A DNA stretch of 64,000 nt from Megaleporinus macrocephalus (Eukaryota; Chordata; Actinopteri; Characiformes; Anostomidae), in assembly GCA_021613375.1 (NCBI GenBank), contig CM038702.1:30323686-30387685 (forward strand). The letters are read 5' to 3'. The position numbers and the translations under genes are program-made. Positions 49,901 through 61,448 of this stretch are shown piece after piece. Each line of letters starts with the position of its first letter. Position 1 is the stretch's first letter. Under the pieces are notes generated by a model. It saw only the letters and a program-made list of their open reading frames with translations. It had not been told where the DNA came from and ran no database searches.

Positions 49901-52529
49901 TTCATCGCTGCACCCTGCTGCAGACACGACACGTGTTTATCTGTCCGCACCCTGCTCTCATTCCGTTGTTATACCTCCCCTGTATACAGGCGCTATTCTT
50001 GTAGTGGCTGGCTCTATAAAGGTGGGGCTAACCATCAAACGCTCTGTAGAAGATTACCTTCGCTTCATCACCAGACTCAGCCCATTTCTGTTTGTTTTCA
50101 TCATGGGGATGCAGCTGTATGTTGTTACACTGCATGGTGGTCGCTGTGAATGTTCTTGTGTGGAAACGTCTCGGCCACAGCTCAGGGAGGGCTATGGCAG
50201 CCATGCTCCTGCAGAGCCAAAGTCTGTCTCTCTCAACATGGGCTCTCTGCAGTGAGCAAAGCTGAAAGGACAACAAACATCAAACACAATCTTGTCCATG
50301 CCTCATATGGACAGACACACAACAGATCCAAAAGAGCAGGAGTGTCCAGCTCTGATCCTGGAGGGCTGCTTCCCAGTTTGGTGCTTTCTCTAAAGTTTTA
50401 TCCTTATTGAGCTGCTCACCCCTCAAAATATAGACTGGGGTTTGCGAGCTGTGACCTTTCAACATGCCTAGACTATAGCTGTAGTTAGTTGCCTTACATC
50501 ATGGGAATGCTGCCCTGCTCAACCTCTGTTCCTCCTAAAATCTGAACAGCTAAACTGCCTAAATATTATCAGGCTATAAACATGGGTTCATAAAACCTCA
50601 TAAAGCTTAATAAATTACGTTTGTATTTAAAAATCTGGACTGAAAAAAAAAGACTGACTGAAAACATAGCACTTTTGTAAGTCGCTCTGGATAAGAGCAT
50701 CTGCTAAATACTGTAAATGATAAAGTATAAAAGGTTGTGCTTGTATGTTTTATACCTGCAGCTTGTGAGTATATGCTTATATGTAGAGTTTTGCTATGAA
50801 GGACGTAATATACTTTGACACATTAGCTGATAGCATGACGTAGCATGACTGGCCTGGTGGCCCGGCCCCTGAGACCCCAGCCACTACCAACAAATCACTT
50901 TTTAGTATAGCTAATGCCAATTGAAGCTTGTATGCTAGCAAAGCAGGTGCAGAACAAGTGTTTATACTATTTTTTTTTTCAATACAAAAATGTAAAAAAC
51001 TGTACACACAGTGCAGTGCCTGAACACTTATTCATTGCAAATTTTAGAGCTAGCCATGTAAGATGGCTAATAAACCTATTTAGCTGCTTTATACTTATAT
51101 GATTAATTGAGCTAATTGTTAATTGTCAGTTAAAATTACATTTAGTGGTTATAGTGGCGTTTTAATATTGAGCATTTAAAAATATGTCAAGGCCAGTCCT
51201 TCCCAGTACTTCTGTCACCAGGTCTGCCTTATGACGATCAGCACTTTTTAAGTAGATCAAGCAAAGTTTGGTGATTTTCCATGTCCAATGTACTTACCCA
51301 ACCTGATAACTAACTGTTGAGTAAAAGCCCACCTGGACTGACATTGATGACCCCTATCAAGTATTATCTGCTGGATCAATTTTTGCCCTTCTAATTTTAC
51401 ATCCATCATCTTGTTGTATTATTGTTTTTTATTTACTCATCCCAACTTTGACATCTTTTGTTCACCGCACCGCCCACGTTTTTCTCTTTCCCCTGGTCAT
51501 GCTTTCAGGGACAGACGGACTTTACTTCCTACGTTCTTCCGCCAAACATAAAAAGAAAGGTAGAGGACAGCAGAGTATGGTGTGAGAAATGTGTGTGTGA
51601 ACTGCTGTTACAGTTTACAGCCTTCTGCCAGAGGTTCCATCCCTTAGAGTGATCTCTCTTCTGATCCTTTCCCTTGGAGCAGAGATTTTTCAAACTGGTC
51701 CTCAGCTCCACCAAGGTGTTCCCGCTTTTGCTACAACCTAACTCTCTGCATAAGGATGTAGCAAAATTGTGGATCGCCTGGTCCAGTTTGTAGACCTCTA
51801 GAGTAATTCCTTTCTTCAGAACATAGGTTCCCAACCCTGTTTCTGCAGTACCTTCTGTCCTGCACATTGTTGTGGTTTCTCTGATCTAGCACCTGCACTT
51901 CAGGAAGAGGTTGTGAACTAGCTGATGAGTTGGATCAGGTGTGTCTGGAGAAGTAAAAACACCAAAACATGCAGAGCTGTGTGCTCCAGACCCAGGGTTC
52001 GGACCCGCTGCCTTAGAGTGACATTTTTTCTACCAGTGATTCCTTCCTTTAGAACAACCCCTGGTCTACCAGCGACTTCTTCTTCTACCGTGATCCCTCA
52101 GGCTCTGCCTTCTTAGAGCGCCCCCATTCCATTAGAGCTGTTCCATTCCTTACTCAGTTTCCCAGACTGTGATTTTCAGGTGTGCTGGATTATACTGTTG
52201 TATACTATTATATATGTCTGTCAGTGGGTCTGTCTGCCTTTCTCCTTTTTTTCTTTCTTTCTCTCTGTTCTGTCTCTCTCTTTCTCACATTGTCTCTCTT
52301 TCTCTTATTCTCTTGTTCTCTCTCTCTTTTTCTTATTCTCTCATTCTCTCATCCTCTCTTTAATTCTCTCATTCTCTCTTTAATTCTCTCATTCTCTCTC
52401 TCTCTCTCATTCTTTCTCACCTATATGTCTGGCAATGTTTGCGTTTCTCTTTTTCTTTCTTTTTTGTCTTTGTTCTCTCCCTCACACTCTCTCTCTCATT
52501 CTCTGTCTTCTGTCTGTCTTTCTCTCTCC

Positions 52530-52588
<59 letters not shown>

Positions 52589-55500
52589 TAAATGCCATTG
52601 ACTGACAAGAACATCACATGCACTTTGATATGAGTGTTTGTTTTTCCTATGTTAACACACTTGTTACTGTAGTATTGTACCCTTATTGTTCTCTTTCTCA
52701 TGCCTTTTTCTTGCATGTAGTTAATTTACTTTGTTTCTCCAGCAGATCATTTCAGGAACATGGGTAATTTGACTCAGTGTTGAGACCCTTCAGTCATTTG
52801 TCTAGTCATACCTAAACTCCATGGACAGAGAATGTAGTTTGATTCTGACTGCCAGTTGAAGGTCTATTCATTGAAGGGGTTAATGACCTTTGAAATGTTT
52901 CATGAGAAGCTTCATTATTTGTAATATATATTCTCTAACGTCACCTTCTTGTTTCCTCAGAGCAACGAAAGAGCTACACTAAAAACAGTATTAACAGCAT
53001 GACGGACACTTCGCAGTACCATGTTGAAGTAAGAATCTTTTATTATTACAGTGTAAAAACCCTACTTTCTAACTTCAAGTCCACCTGAACTTCAAATAAT
53101 AAAGGTAATAATAAATAATAAAACTTTCTTTTGTTTGTGTTTATTCTTTTTTCTATATTTCTTTTGTTCTTTGTATATACAGTATACTAAAACATCATGT
53201 TTATCATGTATAGATGTCCATGTGTATGTAGAAGCTGTTGTATAGAAAGTGTTCATAACTTGTTATCATTCTCTTTTGCAGCACCTGACGACGTTTGTCA
53301 TGGACCGTAAGGACGCCATGATCACCATAGAAGACGGCATTCGGAAACTGCGTTTGCTCGATGCTAAAGGGAAGGTGTGGACACAGGACATGCTGCTGCA
53401 GGTGGATGAAAAAGCAGTTAGCCTTATCGACCCTGACACCAAGGTGGGGAAGAGTGATTCTGTATCAAATCCACAGACAGGTTTCTGATGGAGGTGCAAT
53501 ATTGACAAAAAAGATTTCTAGGTATTTTCTGGTATTCTGACGACAGCAATAACGAGACAATACTTTGTATTCTTCAGAAATGTGTTTGTAAGAGTCTTGT
53601 TAACCCCCAACCCCACTCTTACATCCAAATATTTGTAACTGCGCTCTCTGCGTCTTGACACGTCATTCAAAATTTCTCATAGAATACAGCAACACATCAT
53701 GGATCTTTAGGCAGAGCGCTAGCTGGATCTGCGGTGCTGTGAGGTCTGTCCTACCTGACTAAATGAGGCAGTGAATATGTGAACTCTCAAGGCGTGTTTT
53801 CAACTGTTTTCTGCAAAACGAGTGATATACTCAATTATGTCATCTCACACGTTGTTAAAGCAATAAGAAAAATATTATAACAGATGAGACACACATGCCT
53901 ATTTCCCGGAATCACTGAGGAACTGAGGATAGCTCTGCTCAGATCAATTATTTTCCATAGTATTTAAAGGCTGGCATTGTGATCATGGTATAGGAAATAA
54001 AATGCCGTAAATAGATTCTATATCACTAGACTATCACTCAGAGGTTTGTGAAAGAGAGAGTTGATATGGAGTGTTAGGATTGTTTCATTGTACATATGTG
54101 TTCTTCTCCTTCAAGTGAACTGCCCTTAGTGACTTTTGAATGTTTCATGGTTCATAGATATAGAAACCTTACGCTTTTAAGAGTAAGATGATGAGAGAAA
54201 ATTCAACTGAACTGTTGTGCTGGCAGTGCATGACTGACAGATAAATCTTGTTTGTTTTTCTTCCTCTTAGAATGAGCTAGAGAATTTTCCACTGGGTACA
54301 GTGCAGCACTGCCAGGCCATCATGAACGCCTGCAATTATGACTCTATTTTGGCACTGGTGTGTAAAGAGTCTGGACAGGGCAAACCAGACCTGCATCTCT
54401 TCCAGTGTGATGACATTAAGGTAGGCAGCCGGCAAATAGCCTTTAGAACATGTATTTATATATGTGTCATTATTAAGTATGTGAATAGGTTTGGTACATT
54501 GCACACTTCGCCCTCACTCGTAATATGTAATGTTTTTCCCATAAATTTGAATGTGCTATTTTTAATGATTTGTATAAAATATCCAAAGCCTAGGTGTGTT
54601 GGGCAGGGTCCTCTGTTTGGACTTTACTTGAGCTGTTTTTGCTAATAATTAGCATTATATAGCTTGTTTTAGGATACTGGTCATTGTAGTTTTGTCATTT
54701 GCTGTCTTTCCTCAGGCAAATTTGATTCATGCAGACATTGACAGTGCTATCAGTGACCACAAGGGAGGAAAGGTCAAAAAGAGGCCAGAGACCCTGAAGT
54801 AAGGCACATATTGTGTTTTTGATATGCTAAAATACGCTAATAACTCTAATGTCCTTTTAATTTGGAGCATATCAAATTGTGGACACTTTCTCAGTGTGCT
54901 CAATAAAAGGTATAAAGTACACTTGTTTGTGTTTTTAGTGGATTTAGATTGTGTTTGTCTTGATTGTAACTTGATATCAATTAGACCACATATTATTAGT
55001 AATCTATTCAGAGATTCAGGTAACGCCATCAGGACTTCTTGACTGTATAGTCAAAGCGTCACTTAAACAATGAACTATATGTAATAATCTCCACTTTCAC
55101 TGTTGCCATAGCTACTAGCTCTCTTCCTGTGTCTGTCTTAGAATGATTCTGAAAAGCGATGGAGCCATTCCTCCTCCCCCTGGTGGCCCGGCCCCTGAGC
55201 CCCCAGCCACTGCCAATCAGGTGGACGTGAAGAGCAGAGTGGCTGCTTGGTCAGCCTGGGCCAATGAGCAGCAAGACTGTGAGTTCAATACATATTAGCC
55301 TAAAAATCATCTGTTTTTCCCATACTATGGAAATTACAGTGTTGCAGGTCCTATTTATTTTTGTCCAGTTCTCATGGAGTTCCTTCCATATCACTAATCT
55401 AACCATATGATAATGTTTCTCTTCCTTTAGACTGCCTAATACCACACGCATCTGTTTACGGTCCTCACTGGTGCTATCAGCATCCACTCTGACATCCTAT

Positions 55501-58500
55501 AAGAGAATTTTTTTTGTGTTTTTGTTTGTATGCCCAGATGATAAACAAAGGCCATACGGTGAGCAGGATGAGCCTCCGGAGATGACCGCAGCGAGAATAG
55601 ACAGAGATGTGGTGAGTATCATCAGCTTGATATGGCCCCTCGTTTCCCAGCTCCACATGTTACAATTATCAAAGAAAAACAGCACCAGCAGCATCTGGTC
55701 TGCCTGTCAGCTGGCCTCAGTATCAATACCACAAATCCTTTATTTAGTCCTGCTGGTTCTCACCAAGCCACAGAAGAAACTTTAGCACTATTGATTTCTT
55801 CAGTCGAAAGAACCTTAAATAAACATTGCTCCTGCATAAACTACATGCCAGATATAAAAAAATGTTTAAGTTGATGAAAGTAAAGAAATCTTTTGCAAGC
55901 TGCAGACTGACTGTGAGAATCTGACCATAAACTGTGCCTGACACAGTTTTGAGAAATTGCGTCTGAACCAGACATGAGCAGTCAGGTCCTGCCAGGTTTG
56001 GAAAAGTTCAAACAATAATTTCAAACAATACTAGAAAAGTTAATTTCCTCTCCAGCAGCTTGGACCTGGCAAAGCGTTCCCTCTAACTGCCCTGAATTTA
56101 TTATCTGTTGTGCAATAATGAGGAGCCACACCAGGTGACAACTGGCTTCAGTTACCAGTGGACAGATATTTAAAGAAAAAGAAAAGTATTGAAATCTTGC
56201 AGTCTTGTTCTGCCACTGTGTTTGTTGGTTTTGTATTTTAAATGCGTATGTATATTTATACTGTGAACGTCAGCCATACTGCACAATAACTTATGACCCT
56301 TTTATTGATTTAAAAGTAAGGTTTTTCTACCTAAAATCCTGATGTCTTGTTTTTTAAATGTTAAGTGTATAGGGGTAAAGCTCTGCTGGACTGGATTTGT
56401 ATGCAGTGATTATTCATGATCTTCAGAAATTAACTTTTGCGCAGTGGCATTGCGTAGCTGTAATTAGCTTCGAGGTGCATTACAGAATCTGTTTGTTTAC
56501 TTTACAGTAAACATGGTCTGCTGAGTCCTGACCTGCTGTACTGGTTCTGAGTGTTTTTATATATGCTGGGCTCATATATAGGTCATGCATATTGACTTTT
56601 TATGGCATATTAAGATGAGGTGCAATACACAAGGCAAAACACAGGAGTGTTCCATATGTCCATTTAGAATTCTAAAGATATTTAATAGTTTATTTGTTTG
56701 TCAGCAAAACCATACACCATCTAACACTCTTCTTTCTGCAGCAAATCCTAAACCACATTCTGGATGATATTGAGTTCTTCGTTACCAAACTTCAAAAAGC
56801 TGCGGAGGCATTTAATGAGCTCTCCAAAAGGAAGAAATCGAAAAAGAGCAAAAAGAAGGGGCCGGGAGGTGGGCATTGATTTGTTCTGTTTTATTCCAGT
56901 GTGTGCAAGTGACATTTAAATCAAATCTGCCAACCACCTGCTCTGCAGTCTGTTCACAATCAAACCACAGGAAGTACAATACTGATGCAAATTAGGTCTG
57001 AACTCACCCCACCTGCTGTAACAGCTACTTTGACCTGGTGTTTACCTTTTCTTTTATATTAAAAAAATAAAAAATAAATACTACAGATTGTATTGTAATT
57101 GGGTCACTGGATATTGCATTTGATTTAATTTAGCTTGTAACACAGACAGCATAATCACACAGGAGACATTTTTGTGTATATTGACTGTTCTTTAGCTGAG
57201 TTTACTGAATTCCCGTTCTTTGTCCTCTAGAGGGAGTGCTAACACTACGGGCCAAGCCGCCTGGGCAGGAGGAGTTTGTTGACTGCTTTCAGAAATTTAA
57301 ACATGCCTTCAACTTGCTGGTGAGCATTTTGTTTATCTGACCGGTGGAGGAGGATCTTTAGCAGATGACGTTTTAGTTTTGGCCATGATGCTTCTTTGTG
57401 TTCAGTGACACTGTGTGATGTGTGATGGTGTTTCTTCATATGAAGTGGTAGATTGTTTGAGTATTTTGAACATGATAACCTACTTTTAGACTATGTTTAC
57501 ACCGCAGGAGAAAGTAGCTCAAATCTTTCTTCATATGTGACGTATGTGAATGAGAACAGTAAAAAAACAATTTAACTCTGATTTGGATCCTAATGGGTCA
57601 GAATTCATGCAGCTTCACAGTAATTTCTCACGTGGGAATAGACTCTTCATTTCAACAAACACCATGTTACCATGGCTGCTCTTCACACCTTTAGTCTGGG
57701 GGAGACGGGCACAGCCCGCGTAAACATATAAAGTAAGCTTTCTAAGAAGAGAAACGGCCCAACGTTAAAAATCATGTTTACTTTGAAAATATATAATGAA
57801 ACGACTTTTTGCATGCGTAATAATTTTAGTGTTACTGTTTAGCTTTTGTTTTTATTTGACATTAATTGTTCTGCAAATGCGGGTCAGTTGTAGAATATGA
57901 TTTGCTCAGGGCAGATATCAGCTGGAACTTACATTAACAATATATTGTGAAAGAACAAACAAAGCATTGGCTTTAGAGACTAAATCTGATTTGGGCCACT
58001 TTTACCTGCAGTTTGTAGCCTTAGATGCTCATCTTCAGTGCTTCAGTTAAAAGTAGTACGTTTTAATCCAGTCCAACAAGATCGGATTGATATCGGTATC
58101 AGTTGATGCTCAAGCTTTCAATATCGGTATCAGTAGCAACAAAGAAGTGTTATCATGCATCTGAAGATGTCTCATAAAACATATAAATATATAAATGTGG
58201 TCACCTCTGTTTGTTGAATGTGGGAAGTGTTTCTCTGCCACTGCTTTGTGCCAGTGGAAATTGTAGGATGTTTGTAATGCAGTTACAATTATGTTATAAT
58301 CCCAGGGCAAGTTGAAGAACCATATACAGAACCCGAGTGCGGCGGATCTGGTTCATTTCCTCTTTACACCACTCAGAATGGTACGTGGGCTGTTCACCGT
58401 GAAGTGACTCTAAGCCTGAATAATCACCACATGCAATAGAACATGCTCTGTAGTGAACACAGAGGATGATGTAAAGCATTTGCTAGTAGGACATGACATT

Positions 58501-58627
58501 TTGTAGTGTACTTCAGTAAAGTTATAACAAATCATTTATAAGCTGAGAAACGTAAGCATGTAAGGTACTTAGCACTTAAATGCACCTGTGAGATCAGCTG
58601 TTGTAGATGTTTATATTTTGAATGCAC

Positions 58628-58665
<38 letters not shown>

Positions 58666-61406
58666 GTCTAAGACAACATTCTGTGTTGGTTGTGATAGGT
58701 AATTCACACATCAGGAGGGGTAGACTTGGCAAAGAGTGTAGTGGTTCCCCTCCTCACCAGAGAGGCCATAGACTTTCTACACTCTGCAGGCACTCCTGAA
58801 GAGCGCCACCTGTGGGTCACACTGGGAGACGGATGGACCAAATGCAGGTAATCCTGATAAAGTCTTTGCTCTGTAAATGTAAAATTAACTGTGTTACACT
58901 TACACTGAGTTTAGTGGCACTATTGCTGATTGTCCAGGGTTTTAAGTTTTCAAGGTCTTTTTGGTGAAATTTGTTGTGTTCATTTCTACATCAGTCCACC
59001 TCTTTCTTTTCTTTAACTTGGTTTATTGTTTCTGTGTTTTCATGACTTTCAACTTTTCTAGGTTGGAGTGGCCTAAGGATTATTACTTTCCACCTCACAC
59101 GCTGCGTTTCCGTGATGGCTGGGAGCCACCTGTGCTGGTATCTCGGGATCAGGACCTGACACAGCTGGCTGAAACACTGGCTCAAGCAGAGATTCACAGG
59201 CAGGAGGAGGTGAGCTACAGACTTCACCATGAGGTAAGAGCTTTTTCTTCACAAAGAAAAACACAAACAAACCTACAAGACTACACACAGCAAAAATCAT
59301 TAAAGAATCATTAAATTGCACTATAGGTCCAAACGTTTGTAGTTTCTCATTCTGTGTTTATTCATAGTTTTATTAATCATCTTCTTTTTGCTGCAGTAAC
59401 TACCTTTACTCTTTCTAGAAGAGTTTACACTAGGTGTAGAAACATTTGCTGTGAGGACTTGATTGCATTTTGCCAAAGGTATTAGTTAAAGGCCCATCGC
59501 TTCAGAGAAGTAATCTTCAAGGAAGCAGCCCAGTGCACTTTTTAGTTTGACGCTTGACATTGTGAGTGGTGATTTTAGGCTCATGCGCGGCTTCTCCAGA
59601 GCATGTTTTTACAGTGTTTTTCTGTGAAAATTGTACACACATTGTACACACATTTAAGCTCTTAAAGGAACTGAATTCATCAGATAGATGAATTCTAGAT
59701 GCGTTTGGACATATAGTGTATCACACTTGTTAATGCATGAAAAAGTGGTTTAAGTCTGCTTGTTAGTGCATAAGTGTTATGCATAGTTCAGGATGCTGGC
59801 TAATGCTGTTTCTGTGTTGTTGTTGTTTTTCTTGCTTCTGCAGCAGGCCAGCGTGCAGGACTTCCCTTCAGAAGACGGGTATGCCTTCAGTAACACTGCC
59901 TACCAGCGCATGCACCTGCTGGACACAGACATGGCAGTGGCTGCTTTTAAACAGGCGGTCAGCAGCCACGTAGATAGGTAACACCCCCCTGGGGTCACAT
60001 GACTGCTGACAGGCCCTGGAGAACTGTCCTCTTGTGCACTTTCTCTTTTGACTCCAATTTCTATTGGTTCAGTTTGCTCACAAACTCAAAACAAACTCCT
60101 GTCCAGCTGACACTGCTTCTGACGTTTGTTCTTCTTTCTGTTTTCTCAAGTAAAAAGTTCAGTTCAACTCTTTAATCTCTGTTTAGGCTTTTCTGTGGTT
60201 TTGTTACCTCTTAAATTGGCAATTTGCTGTTCTGTCCTTTCTCAAATTAAACTGTTTTCTAGATTGTTTTCTTTGAGTTCTACTGCTTCTAACTACAAAT
60301 TCCACCTGTCTGTGTACATCATTATATGCTAATCATGTTTAGGAATGAATTTGTGATTGATAAGAACCAGGCCAGTGGTGTGGTGGAAATCCAGCAACTG
60401 TAAAAATGAGTAGTTAATAAATCAAGCCAGTGATTTAGCTCTGCATTGCTTAGCCCTTTTGAGGGATCTCCTCAATAGTGGCACATTTGCAAATGATTAG
60501 TGTCTTATAGCAATCTCCCCAGATTATCACCTGGTTGGATTTAATAAGTGAACAAGGTGCAAGTCTAAAATGATGAACTGAAATAGTGCTGGATTCAGTC
60601 TGGGAAGTCCTGACTTTTTTGTATCTGCTGTTTGGTCTTGAAATCACATCTGTCTGTCTATCTGAGTGGTTCACTGAGAAATCAGAAACTCTTTCTTGGA
60701 TATTCATGTTTCACTCCTTGCTCTTGGACACTTCTCCATGGTTGTAGCAGTCACTATTGTAGATGTCAAAATGGTCATATTCATCTGATGTGTTATTTTT
60801 AAAAGTGTGTCTATATAAATGAATGTTAGCCAGTCCTTTTTTCTGTTTAATGTGCCATCCAGGCCTTTATGTTATCTGTCACCTCTAACACTCCTAAAAG
60901 TACAGTTAGCTGTCCCTAAAGGGTTTGTATTCTTTCCCATGTTCCTCCTACCTTGAAGATATATCATCAGAAAAAGTTTTTCAAGTGTGTAACGCAGAGA
61001 AGCTCACTCTGAAGGGTCTGTCAAGGTTTTTTTTTTTGGCCAATGTGCCTCTTAAGAATAAAATGCATAAAGGCCTACAATGGTAAACTATTCAATATAT
61101 CTTTGATATTTTTTATATTTTCCTGGATTTGTAGATACTTTAAATTAATTTTAGATTCCTGGTCTTTTGAAAATTGGTTTACTTTTCAAACACCTGTTGC
61201 AGCTCTGTATGTGCCGTTTTGCTCATTCTGGTCTGTTTTCGATCATCTTAATTTAGAAGCTTTGATGCCCACAGTAGAGGCCAGCCAAGAAATTTTGCCA
61301 AATCTAAATATGACTTTGTGGCGAGGAATAACACTGAGCTCTCTGTGGTGAAGGATGAAGTGGTGGAGGTAAAGTCATGCATTATTATTGCTTTATATTT
61401 ATAGTG

Positions 61407-61448
<42 letters not shown>

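Noticed and set aside
49796..50255. Overlapping 117- and 134-codon frames in an eps8 intron
   Set aside because: No similarity to eps8 or any family I know, and no splice frame compatibility. Treated as chance.
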